Source: an uncultured Bacilli bacterium (lineage in GTDB: Bacteria > Bacillota_I > Bacilli_A > RF39 > UBA660). Taken from it: DNA of 14,507 nt. Made by a program: the position numbers and the translations under genes. This document shows, piece after piece, positions 1 through 6,433 of this stretch. Within the stretch, counting starts at the first letter, position 1. Every line of letters begins with the position of its first letter. The stretch lies in assembly GCA_947624915.1 (NCBI GenBank), contig CANQMF010000023.1:1-14507 (forward strand). The letters run 5' to 3'. Below the pieces are notes generated by a model, which saw only the letters and a list, made by a program, of their open reading frames with translations, was not told where the DNA came from and searched no databases.

Positions 1-2
1 TA

Positions 3-62
3 TCTTCTAAAAACGGCATTAAATCTAGTAAAGAAAAAATCCGTAAAGAAAACGGATTTTAG
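3..62 (+). CDS. Possible C-terminal end of an upstream gene (partial)
   Basis: A reading frame enters from the left edge and ends at a TAG at 60-62. It encodes 19 residues rich in Lys, Ser and Glu (SSKNGIKSSKEK, then IRKENGF). This composition suits a basic protein tail, but the fragment is too short to identify. The competing explanation is that the same bases are just a terminator hairpin at 36-60. A second frame (1-129) is also open but gives a less protein-like sequence. I favour this frame only weakly. Confidence 0.25.
   Translation, partial: SSKNGIKSSKEKIRKENGF
36..60 (+). terminator. Hairpin, possible terminator of the upstream gene
   Basis: AAAATCCGT at 36-44 is perfectly complementary to ACGGATTTT at 52-60, giving a 9-bp stem with a 7-nt loop. 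The arms end in A and T runs, as in other terminators of this window, but no T-tract follows the stem. It overlaps the possible C-terminal coding frame, so it may be incidental. Confidence 0.35.
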
Positions 63-137
63 TCTAAAAATTTACGTATTTATGCAACTATCGATTGATA
101 AGACTTTCTTGTGTTCCTTTTCAAAATAGAAATAAAC

Positions 138-165
138 TTGTAATAGGTATATAAAAAGGTACAAT
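138..165 (+). promoter_or_regulatory. Candidate sigma-A promoter upstream of ezrA (distal)
   Basis: TTGTAA at 138-143 and TACAAT at 160-165 are separated by 16 nt. Transcription would start near 172 and give a leader of about 95 nt before ezrA. The call rests on the two hexamers only. Confidence 0.35.
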
Positions 166-220
166 TTGAGTTTTTGTTTGGCGAAGCATGATATTAAAAT
201 ATAATTTATATTAATAATAG

Positions 221-249
221 TCGAAAATTAGTAAATTTTATGTTATACT
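221..249 (+). promoter_or_regulatory. Candidate sigma-A promoter of ezrA (proximal)
   Basis: TCGAAA (221-226, four of six matches to TTGACA) lies 17 nt from TATACT (244-249). The start point would fall about at 256, on the AGGTG ribosome binding site (256-260), so the transcript would have almost no leader. The same geometry recurs before thiI and before the small lipoprotein gene. Confidence 0.35.
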
Positions 250-265
250 TAAAGTAGGTGATAGT

Positions 266-1999
266 ATGAACGAATTATTAGTTGTCATAACATTAATTGT
301 TGTTGCAATAATATTAACGATAAGTGCTATATATTTTGTTCGTAGTCGTAAAACAAAACGTATAAAAAGGTCATTAAGTGAATTAGAAATAGAAAAGAAT
401 AAACTTGATTCTTCCCCAATTATTCCTGAGTTAGCTAAAGTTGAAGCTTATTTAAAAAATGAAAAAGTTGAAGCTATGTATAATGCTTGGACAAAGAGGT
501 TACAAACTATTAAAGACGAACAAATTCCTAAATTAACTGATATGATTTTGGAAACAGAATATTCTTTATCACAAAAAGATTATAAGAAAACCTTATATAA
601 AATGGCTAAACTGGAAATGGAGTTATATAAAGTAAGGACCAATTCAGAATTTTTATTAGGCGAGATCAAAGACATTACTTCTAGTGAGGAAAGAAGTAGG
701 GTTACAATAACTGATTTTAAAGTGAGATTCCGTGAATTACATCAGAAATTTCAAGAAACAAAAAGTGAATTTGGTAATATGGCTCCAATTGTTACTAAAC
801 AGTTTGAAATAATATCAAAACATTTTGAAGACTTTGAAAAAATAATGGATAACAATGATTATCCAGAAGTTAATAATATTTTAAAGGATATTGATGATTT
901 ACTTAAACATATGGCTATTGTTATAGATGAGGTACCATCAATTGTTTTGCTAAGTACTAGTGTATTACCTAAGAAGATAGCTGAAGTTGAGGATATCTAT
1001 GGTAAAATGTTAAAGGCTAACTATCCATTAGATTATTTAAATGTTGATTATAATATTGAAGAAGCTAATAAGAAAATTAATGATATTATTATTCGAACTC
1101 AAAATCTTAATTTACAAGATAGTTTATTTGAATTAAAGGTATTACTAGATTACTTTGAGTCACTTTTTGGGGATTTTGAAAAAGAAAAAAGTGCTCGTGC
1201 TAAATATTCTGAAACAAATAATAATTTTAAAAAGAGATTGGCTAAAGTAAATGATGTGGTAGATGATATTTTTGCTCAATTAGACGATTTAAAAAATGTA
1301 TATAATTTATCAGAAGATAGTATAACTTTGTTGAAAAAAATTTATGATGATTTGCAGACGATCGATGATGATTATAAGAATTTATTAGAGCAAATGATGC
1401 AGAGTAATTTTGCTTATTCTAAAATGTTAAGTGAGTTGGAGTCTTTAACCGTGCGCCTTTCTAATTTAGAAGAATGTTTGGATTCAACTTTAGATACTTT
1501 GGGCAATATGCGCGAAGATGAAGTGCGAGCTCGTCAGCAATTAGAGGAGATAAAAATTGTACTTAAGGACGCTAAACTAAAGATGCGTGAATATAATTTG
1601 CCAGTTATTCCACAAAGTTATTATGTAGAGCTTAATGAAGCCAGTAGTGCCATAAGGGAGATTGTTAAAGAATTAGAACGAAAACCGATTACTATTAGTA
1701 TTTTAAATACAAGGGTTGATACGGCTCGGGATTTAGTGTTAAAATTATATTCTAAAACGAGAGAATTGTTACGAACGGCTGCCTTTGCAGAAACTATAAT
1801 TGTTTATGGCAATCGTTATCGTAGTAGTTTTGATGGCTTAAGTAACAAACTTAATTTGGCTGAACAATTATTTTTAAAGGGTGAATACCATAAATCATTA
1901 GAATTAACTATTAATTTATTAAACAAGATTGAACCAGGTATTTATGATCGATTACTTAAGATGTATAAACCAGATAGTGAGGGGGAACAACATGAATGA
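266..1999 (+). CDS. ezrA: Septation ring formation regulator EzrA
   Basis: The 577-aa product matches EzrA in architecture and length (B. subtilis EzrA is about 560 aa). It has one N-terminal transmembrane helix at about residues 4-26, a basic RSRKTKRIKR stretch just after it, and then a long helical, spectrin-like body without enzymatic motifs. Near the C terminus, YGNRYR at 514-519 corresponds to the conserved region the family calls the QNR patch. The residue before YGNRYR is Val, where I recall Gln in B. subtilis. EzrA is a membrane-anchored cytoplasmic protein that binds FtsZ, restrains ectopic Z-rings and links division to wall synthesis. The ATG start at 266 has AGGTG five nt upstream. 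The stop overlaps the next small gene, so the two are probably co-transcribed. Its distance from thiI and an spore-protein gene downstream echoes the B. subtilis order. Confidence 0.93.
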   Translation: MNELLVVITLIVVAIILTISAIYFVRSRKTKRIKRSLSELEIEKNKLDSSPIIPELAKVEAYLKNEKVEAMYNAWTKRLQTIKDEQIPKLTDMILETEYSLSQKDYKKTLYKMAKLEMELYKVRTNSEFLLGEIKDITSSEERSRVTITDFKVRFRELHQKFQETKSEFGNMAPIVTKQFEIISKHFEDFEKIMDNNDYPEVNNILKDIDDLLKHMAIVIDEVPSIVLLSTSVLPKKIAEVEDIYGKMLKANYPLDYLNVDYNIEEANKKINDIIIRTQNLNLQDSLFELKVLLDYFESLFGDFEKEKSARAKYSETNNNFKKRLAKVNDVVDDIFAQLDDLKNVYNLSEDSITLLKKIYDDLQTIDDDYKNLLEQMMQSNFAYSKMLSELESLTVRLSNLEECLDSTLDTLGNMREDEVRARQQLEEIKIVLKDAKLKMREYNLPVIPQSYYVELNEASSAIREIVKELERKPITISILNTRVDTARDLVLKLYSKTRELLRTAAFAETIIVYGNRYRSSFDGLSNKLNLAEQLFLKGEYHKSLELTINLLNKIEPGIYDRLLKMYKPDSEGEQHE

Positions 2000-2177
2000 T
2001 ACTGTTGAAAATCAAATAAGTGAAGAAGATTATATTGATGAGGACTATGAAGAGATCGCTAATAGTGAAAATGAAACCAATTTAATCAATAAAATAAATA
2101 CACCAATCAATATTATACTAATTGTTTTAATTATCATTGTTTTAATATCTATAATATTATGTGCTATTATGTTATAG
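1992..2177 (+). CDS. Small tail-anchored membrane protein coupled to ezrA
   Basis: The ATG at 1992 overlaps the end of ezrA by 8 bp (ATGAATGA) and is preceded by a GAGGGGG Shine-Dalgarno at about 1979-1985, which favours this start over an in-frame ATG at 1929 deep inside ezrA. The 61-aa product has an acidic N-terminal half (EEDYIDEDYEE, residues 11-21) and a single hydrophobic helix from about 39 to the C terminus, so the acidic part probably faces the cytoplasm. I do not recognise the family. The overlap suggests translational coupling, and so a possible role at the division site or as an EzrA partner. That is inference from position only. Confidence 0.65.
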   Translation: MNDTVENQISEEDYIDEDYEEIANSENETNLINKINTPINIILIVLIIIVLISIILCAIML

Positions 2178-2211
2178 TTGTATAAATTGTTTGTTAGAAT
2201 ATCAACTATAA
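2172..2211 (+). repeat. Weak inverted repeat after the ezrA operon
   Basis: TTATAGTTG (2172-2180) pairs with CAACTATAA (2203-2211) across a 22-nt loop and overlaps the stop codon of the small membrane protein. No T-tract follows, so it is a poor terminator; it may protect the 3' end or be incidental. Confidence 0.25.
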
Positions 2212-2309
2212 GTCATTTGCATTACTAGTAAGGATGTTAATTTAGACGTTTAAAATAAAGAAATTTATGAACTTTAACCTTTTAATTGTAAGGTAGAGTT
2301 TGAAACTGT

Positions 2310-2337
2310 AGTGGTAAAAATGACAATCTTTACCACT
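2310..2337 (+). terminator. Hairpin between the ezrA operon and the NlpC/P60 gene
   Basis: AGTGGTAAA (2310-2318) and TTTACCACT (2329-2337) form a perfect 9-bp stem with a 10-nt loop, followed by a mixed TTCAATTTG stretch. It lies upstream of the NlpC/P60 promoter, so it could end ezrA-operon transcription or serve as an operator. The rest of 2178-2343 shows no gene. Confidence 0.35.
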
Positions 2338-2343
2338 TTCAAT

Positions 2344-2372
2344 TTGCCAATAATGCTTTTTTGTGGTAGAAT
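2344..2372 (+). promoter_or_regulatory. Sigma-A promoter of the NlpC/P60 gene
   Basis: TTGCCA (2344-2349), a 17-nt spacer and TAGAAT (2367-2372) form a good housekeeping promoter. The start would be near 2379, about 25 nt before the chosen ATG at 2404. Confidence 0.6.
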
Positions 2373-2403
2373 AAAAATCGCTGTCTGTTAAATGGAGGGA
2401 TTT

Positions 2404-3186
2404 ATGATTTCGAAGCGGAAGAGAAATACAGTATTGGTATATTGTATGGCATCAATGATTATGCTTTGCGCTATATTATCAAATTTTGCTGAAGTAACAA
2501 CTCAGGAGAAAACTAATTCTAAGAAAGTTGTTGCAAATAACAATTACGTTGAAACAGAAGAAATATCTTATGGTTTGGTAGCGCTTGAAGCATCGTCATG
2601 CATTGAAAAAGTAGAAGATGCTAATGTGACAGAGAATAAAAAAGTGGAAACAAATGAGTCGGCTAAGACGACAGAAAATAAAAATAGTAGTTCAGCAAAT
2701 AAACAGCAGACTAAAGCGACTACGAACACTACTAAGACTAATAGCAAGAAAACAACTACGAAAACAACAGTGAAGAAGGCTACTAGTTCTCAAAATACGA
2801 AGACTAAAGTTGCAAGTAATGTAGAATTGGGAACTAAGATTGTTAATTATGCTAAACAGTTCATTGGTAATCCATATAAAAGTGGTGGAACAAGTTTAAC
2901 AAAAGGTGCAGACTGTAGTGGATTTGTACAAAGTGTTTTTAAACATTTTGGTATTAACTTGCCAAGAGTTGCTACTAGTCAGTCTAAGGTTGGATCTAAG
3001 GTTTCGTTTAGTGAATTAGAACCTGGGGATTTAGTCTTTTATAATAATGGTGGTAGTGGTATAGCTCATGTAGCCATTTATATGGGTAATGGAAAGATTG
3101 TTCATTCAAGAACACCTAAAGAAGGAATTGGGGTTAATAGTGTTAATATTATGCATAAAGTAACGGCTCGTCGTGTTATTAAGTAA
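2404..3186 (+). CDS. Secreted NlpC/P60 cell-wall hydrolase
   Basis: The 260-aa product starts with a basic, hydrophobic signal segment (MISKRKR, then a helix to about residue 26). A Thr/Lys/Ser/Asn-rich linker follows (about 75-140), as expected for a flexible region crossing the wall. The C-terminal domain (about 145-260) is NlpC/P60: catalytic Cys171 in ADCSGFV, His222 in AHVAIY, and the third polar residue His234 in KIVHSR. Such enzymes usually cut the D-Glu-to-diamino acid bond of peptidoglycan stem peptides and act in daughter-cell separation or wall turnover. The start at 2404 is chosen because GGAGGG (2394-2399) precedes it; the in-frame ATG at 2392 would place that site inside the gene. 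No SH3 or LysM domain is visible. It has its own promoter and terminator, so it is monocistronic. Confidence 0.9.
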   Translation: MISKRKRNTVLVYCMASMIMLCAILSNFAEVTTQEKTNSKKVVANNNYVETEEISYGLVALEASSCIEKVEDANVTENKKVETNESAKTTENKNSSSANKQQTKATTNTTKTNSKKTTTKTTVKKATSSQNTKTKVASNVELGTKIVNYAKQFIGNPYKSGGTSLTKGADCSGFVQSVFKHFGINLPRVATSQSKVGSKVSFSELEPGDLVFYNNGGSGIAHVAIYMGNGKIVHSRTPKEGIGVNSVNIMHKVTARRVIK

Positions 3187-3198
3187 AGTAGTAGAGCT

Positions 3199-3235
3199 AG
3201 GCTATTGACAAATTTATTTTGTCAATAGTCTTTTT
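3199..3235 (+). terminator. Terminator of the NlpC/P60 gene
   Basis: CTATTGACAAA (3202-3212) pairs with TTTGTCAATAG (3218-3228), extended by flanking pairs, and is followed by CTTTTT. The T-tract exists only on the plus strand. It separates this gene from the convergent sortase gene, whose stop codon lies at 3243-3245. Confidence 0.85.
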
Positions 3236-3242
3236 ACATGTT

Positions 3243-4106
3243 TTACTGTTTTATTTGTTTTTTTATTAATTTAGCTTGAATAACAATTCGGCCATTATCA
3301 TCATTTTGACAAGTGGATAAAGTAAGAATTTTATCATTAGTATTCACTTCTGTATTTATGGGGGCAATATTTCTTTCTTTCATTGTTTGTAACCATAATT
3401 TCTTTTTTTCCTCGTTACTAAAGTTTGTTTTTATGTAGTATCCTTCTTTTTCTATGGTATAAATAGAAAATATTTGAAATATCATATTTTCTTTTAGTGT
3501 TGATAGAAAAATTACGTAATTGTCACGATTGTTTTGCCAAGATGTTGTTAGGGTATTCCTTAAGGAACCAAACATGGTACCATCTAGACGCGCGTGACCA
3601 TAAATGATGGTGTTATCATCCAGATCATCGTGGCTATTTCGATAGTCCATAAAAATCCAGCCTGCTTTGTTTTCTTTTTTATCGAAGGAATGGCTTAAAT
3701 AATAGCTATTATTTGTTGTTTGAACAATTGGATAGTTGATGTTAGTATTTTTTATGTGAATAAAACCTACAGTATCTTTGTTTTGGGATAATAAAGAGGT
3801 AAAGTCGGCTTCATAAAATGGGGTGTTAACATAGTAGTAATAATTGCTACTTTTATTAGTTGGGGGATTAATAAGTTTACCTTTTACATTATTAGTTTCA
3901 ATACGAATATTTTTGTCAATTTCTTTATTAATTTGTCGAATTTTGGAATTATCATAGAACCATTCTAATATAGTTAATAGTGAGAAGATGATAATACCAA
4001 GACACGTTATAGTAAGTATTTTATTTAAAGTTTTTCTTATTTTATGATTCCCTTTATTTATTGACTGTGTCTTAAAATATTCTTCTATAGTCATATATTT
4101 TCTCAA
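3243..4106 (-). CDS. srtB: Class B sortase
   Basis: The 287-aa product has an N-terminal transmembrane segment (about 29-50) after a basic cytoplasmic stretch, then an extracellular sortase fold. The catalytic triad is visible: His171 in IIYGHA, Cys266 in TLSTC and Arg273 in GRIVI. The GFIHIKNTNINYPIVQ region (114-129), the SYYLSHSF segment and the large insert before the final strands are typical of class B sortases. These transpeptidases cut an NPxT-type signal between Thr and the next residue and attach the protein to peptidoglycan. The start is TTG at 4104-4106: AGGTGA lies 6 nt upstream of it, whereas the ATG four codons later would be too far. The divergent neighbour carries a matching NPTTS signal and is the obvious substrate. 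The symbol reflects class, not proven orthology. Confidence 0.9.
   Translation of the reverse strand: MRKYMTIEEYFKTQSINKGNHKIRKTLNKILTITCLGIIIFSLLTILEWFYDNSKIRQINKEIDKNIRIETNNVKGKLINPPTNKSSNYYYYVNTPFYEADFTSLLSQNKDTVGFIHIKNTNINYPIVQTTNNSYYLSHSFDKKENKAGWIFMDYRNSHDDLDDNTIIYGHARLDGTMFGSLRNTLTTSWQNNRDNYVIFLSTLKENMIFQIFSIYTIEKEGYYIKTNFSNEEKKKLWLQTMKERNIAPINTEVNTNDKILTLSTCQNDDNGRIVIQAKLIKKQIKQ
4061..4091 (+). promoter_or_regulatory. Weak candidate promoter of the sortase-substrate gene
   Basis: TTGACT (4061-4066) and TATAGT (4086-4091) are separated by 19 nt, a little long. They lie inside the 5' end of the divergent sortase gene. No better sigma-A site is visible in the 53-nt gap between the two genes. 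Confidence 0.25.
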
Positions 4107-4118
4107 TTAAAATCACCT
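4104..4118 (-). promoter_or_regulatory. Ribosome binding site fixing a TTG start for the sortase
   Basis: Read on the minus strand, AGGTGA (plus positions 4113-4118) is followed by six nt and then TTG (4106-4104). This decides the TTG start, since the next in-frame ATG (4094-4092) would have an 18-nt spacing. Confidence 0.55.
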
Positions 4119-4159
4119 CAGTTATGACTAAATATTAATATGAAAAAAGGAGTTAGATT

Positions 4160-4819
4160 ATGAAGAAAATTGTATTTTTTGCTCTTGCTGCCGTTATGAT
4201 GTTAGCATTAATGCCAAATGTTTTTGCTGCTGAAGATTATGGACAGGTAAGAGATATTACGGAGGAAGCAGGTGATTCACTTTCATCCGGAAAAGGATCA
4301 TTGGAAACTAAAGGAAATACAACGATAATTAGATATGGAACTTCAACGTTTAAGATGTTAGAGTCAGATGATAGTGCAACTGATGGGGCAAGACCTGGTC
4401 CTGCTGCTTGGATTGGGTTTGAGATTACAGAACCAACAAGTGATAATGATTCACAATTTAAGGTTACTACTCCCGATGGTAAAACAACAGAAATAAGAAA
4501 TTCATTTTATAAAGATTATGTAGGTATAACACCAAACAATTTGAAAAAAGCTCTTTTGAATAGTACGGTTTTAACTTATAAGTATTCATTCGACTGGGAT
4601 GAGGATGGAACAGATGAACAATATGTTATAATTGAAATTGATCCAGAGAAAACTACATTAATGCCAAGCGACGGTGGTGATAGCGTTTGGTCACCAGAAA
4701 TTGCTCAAGGAATTTTAAAACAAGAGAATCCGACGACTTCCGATATTAATTTGTTTTCTGTATTAGGCTTTTTAGTGGTTGGGGGATTAGGACTTGTTTA
4801 TTGCTTAAAAAAAGCCTAG
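4160..4819 (+). CDS. Secreted wall-anchored surface protein with NPTTS sorting signal
   Basis: The 219-aa product has a clear Sec signal peptide (MKKIVFFALAAVMM, likely cleavage after VFA at 23 or the next Ala). The mature region (about 24-185) resembles no family I know. It is acidic and contains an EF-hand-like run of acids, DWDEDGTDE at 145-153, which might bind calcium. The C terminus has the three parts of a sorting signal: NPTTS (190-194) followed by Asp, a hydrophobic helix (about 198-215), and a short basic tail (LKKA). NPxT signals are read by class B sortases, and a class B sortase is encoded divergently 53 bp away. A strong AAAGGAG site (4146-4152) precedes the ATG. Alternatively it stays in the membrane as a single-pass protein. 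Confidence 0.8.
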   Translation: MKKIVFFALAAVMMLALMPNVFAAEDYGQVRDITEEAGDSLSSGKGSLETKGNTTIIRYGTSTFKMLESDDSATDGARPGPAAWIGFEITEPTSDNDSQFKVTTPDGKTTEIRNSFYKDYVGITPNNLKKALLNSTVLTYKYSFDWDEDGTDEQYVIIEIDPEKTTLMPSDGGDSVWSPEIAQGILKQENPTTSDINLFSVLGFLVVGGLGLVYCLKKA

Positions 4820-4864
4820 ATTGATTATTTAATTGGTAATAAGTAGTCAATCTACTTTTTTTTT
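4817..4864 (+). terminator. Terminator of the surface-protein gene, overlapping the thiI promoter
   Basis: An 11-bp stem (4817-4827 with 4844-4854, one G-U pair) begins at the stop codon and is followed by C and nine T residues (4856-4864). The 3' arm and T-tract double as -35 region and spacer of the next promoter. Confidence 0.85.
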
Positions 4865-4872
4865 GGTATAAT
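4844..4872 (+). promoter_or_regulatory. thiI promoter with extended -10, embedded in the terminator
   Basis: TATAAT at 4867-4872 is preceded by TGG, giving a perfect extended -10 (TGnTATAAT). TAGTCA (4844-4849) lies exactly 17 nt upstream, inside the 3' arm of the preceding terminator. Initiation near 4879 would coincide with the GAGGTG ribosome binding site (4879-4884), leaving a leader of about 10 nt. Confidence 0.65.
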
Positions 4873-4889
4873 GCTAACGAGGTGTCTTT

Positions 4890-6059
4890 ATGCAAAAGAT
4901 GATATTAATTAAATATGGAGAATTAACGACTAAGAAAGGGAATCGTAAAATTTTTATTAATTTTTTAGCTCGCAATATTGAATCATTATTAAAAAATATG
5001 GATTATAAAATAAAATATGATCGAGTTCGTATGTATATAATGACTGACGATATTGATCAAGTGGTTTTAAAATTAAAAAATGTTTTTGGAATTCATAGTA
5101 TAGTTAAATGTTATAAAGTTAATACTAATATTGACGAAATAAAAGCATCTTTGATTGATGTTTTAAATCAAGTTGTTTTTAAAACTTTTAAAGTTGAGAC
5201 CAATCGTGCGGACAAGCAATTTACAATACCTAGTATGGAGTTTAGTCGTATGATGGGTGGTCATATTTTAAAAAATTTTAATTGTTCGGTGGATGTTCAT
5301 CATCCTGATTTAACAGTTAAAATTGAAATAAGAAATGATGGAACTTATATATATACTGATGAGATAAAGGGTTTAGGTGGTTATCCAGTTGGTATTCAAG
5401 GCTCAGGTTTACTTATGTTAAGTGGTGGTATTGATTCACCAGTGGCTGGTTATTTGTCTTTAAAAAGAGGAATTGATTTAGAATGTTTGTATTTTGAATC
5501 GCCACCACATACAAGTGTAGAAGCCAAAAATAAAGTTATGCGTTTAGCTTCTATTATAAATGCTTATTCTGGCAATATTAAGGTTAATGTTGTACCTTTT
5601 ACCAAGTTACAAGAAGCAATATATAAAAATGTACCTGACAGTTACGTTATTACGATTATGCGTCGTATGATGTATCGTATTGCATCCAGATTAATAAATA
5701 TGCGGAAGTTAAAAGTAATTATTAATGGCGAAAGTGTTGGACAGGTTGCTAGTCAAACATTAACAAGTATGGCTGTTATTAATAGTGTAACCAATTTACC
5801 TGTTATTAGACCAGTAGCGTGTTTAGATAAACTAGAAATCATTGATATAGCTCAAAAAATTGGTACATATGAAATTAGTATTTTGCCGTATGAAGATTGT
5901 TGTACGATCTTTTTACCAAAACATCCAGTTATCAATCCTGTTTTGGAAAAATGTTTGGAATATGAAAAAAATTTTGATTATGAAACATTAATTGATGAAT
6001 GTTTAAATAATATTGAGACAATTACTAATTTAGAAGAAGATAAATCAGATTTATTATAA
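4890..6059 (+). CDS. thiI: tRNA 4-thiouridine sulfurtransferase ThiI
   Basis: The 389-aa product has the ThiI order: an N-terminal ferredoxin-like region and THUMP domain for tRNA binding (to about residue 165), then an adenylating PP-loop domain with SGGIDS at 178-183. The conserved EDCC motif is at 335-338. ThiI activates U8 of tRNA with ATP and inserts sulfur to make s4U; it can also feed sulfur to thiamine thiazole synthesis. The C-terminal rhodanese domain of the enterobacterial enzyme is absent, as is usual in Firmicutes. In B. subtilis a dedicated cysteine desulfurase gene (nifZ) lies just upstream of thiI; none is present here, so the sulfur donor must be encoded elsewhere. ATG follows GAGGTG with a 5-nt gap. 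The following spore-protein gene matches the B. subtilis thiI-sspA neighbourhood. Confidence 0.95.
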   Translation: MQKMILIKYGELTTKKGNRKIFINFLARNIESLLKNMDYKIKYDRVRMYIMTDDIDQVVLKLKNVFGIHSIVKCYKVNTNIDEIKASLIDVLNQVVFKTFKVETNRADKQFTIPSMEFSRMMGGHILKNFNCSVDVHHPDLTVKIEIRNDGTYIYTDEIKGLGGYPVGIQGSGLLMLSGGIDSPVAGYLSLKRGIDLECLYFESPPHTSVEAKNKVMRLASIINAYSGNIKVNVVPFTKLQEAIYKNVPDSYVITIMRRMMYRIASRLINMRKLKVIINGESVGQVASQTLTSMAVINSVTNLPVIRPVACLDKLEIIDIAQKIGTYEISILPYEDCCTIFLPKHPVINPVLEKCLEYEKNFDYETLIDECLNNIETITNLEEDKSDLL

Positions 6060-6073
6060 CCAATAATTACCAA

Positions 6074-6102
6074 GTATTATATTGTATTTACTTCACATTC
6101 TA
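6074..6102 (+). promoter_or_regulatory. Candidate sigma-G (forespore) promoter of the SASP gene
   Basis: CATTCTA at 6096-6102 fits the sigma-G -10 consensus CATnhTA fully. GTATT at 6074-6078, 17 nt upstream, approximates the -35 consensus GhATR. The start would fall close to the GGAGGTG ribosome binding site. Forespore expression is what is known for alpha/beta SASP genes. Confidence 0.5.
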
Positions 6103-6125
6103 TTAATGTACAGGAGGTGAATACA

Positions 6126-6332
6126 ATGAATAATAGTAACCAAAATAAATTAGTAGTACCTGGTTCAAAACAAGCTCTTGAAAAAATGAAATACGAAATA
6201 GCTCAAGAATTAGGTGTTAATATGGGTCCTGATGCTACAAGTAGAGCTAACGGTTCTGTTGGTGGAGAAATCACTAAGAGATTAGTTAAAATGGGTGAGC
6301 AACAATTAGGAGCTACTACATATAGTAAGTAA
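6126..6332 (+). CDS. Alpha/beta-type small acid-soluble spore protein
   Basis: This 68-aa protein has both signatures of alpha/beta SASPs: the GPR protease cleavage region [10 protein letters not shown] (22-31, predicted cut between Glu24 and Ile25) and the DNA-binding segment [19 protein letters not shown] (36-54). These proteins saturate spore DNA, shift it toward an A-like form and protect it from UV, heat and chemicals; they are degraded at germination as an amino-acid source. The ATG at 6126 is chosen because GGAGGTG (6113-6119) precedes it by 6 nt; a GTG at 6117 would lie within that site. It sits directly after thiI, as sspA does in B. subtilis, but it is not assigned to a particular ssp paralogue. 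Confidence 0.96.
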   Translation: MNNSNQNKLVVPGSKQALEKMKYEIAQELGVNMGPDATSRANGSVGGEITKRLVKMGEQQLGATTYSK

Positions 6333-6386
6333 GAATAATATAAAACCTTTAAAGTGATCATGCTTTAAAGGTTTTATATTATTCTT
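6331..6386 (+). terminator. Long perfect hairpin ending the SASP gene
   Basis: Positions 6331-6354 and 6363-6386 are perfectly complementary over 24 bp, with the 8-nt loop TGATCATG. The stem begins within the TAA stop codon. The core pairs AAAACCTTTAAAG with CTTTAAAGGTTTT, and the outer 3' arm is T-rich, acting as the U-tract. It is unusually long compared with the 9-16 bp stems elsewhere in the window. Confidence 0.75.
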
Positions 6387-6433
6387 GATAAAAAAATATA
6401 TATGTGATACCATTTATTAATGGAAGTGGTTGT

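Noticed and set aside
6404..6433. GTG start for MiaB
   Set aside because: No Shine-Dalgarno upstream and the ten extra residues are not family-like; ATG at 6434 is better.
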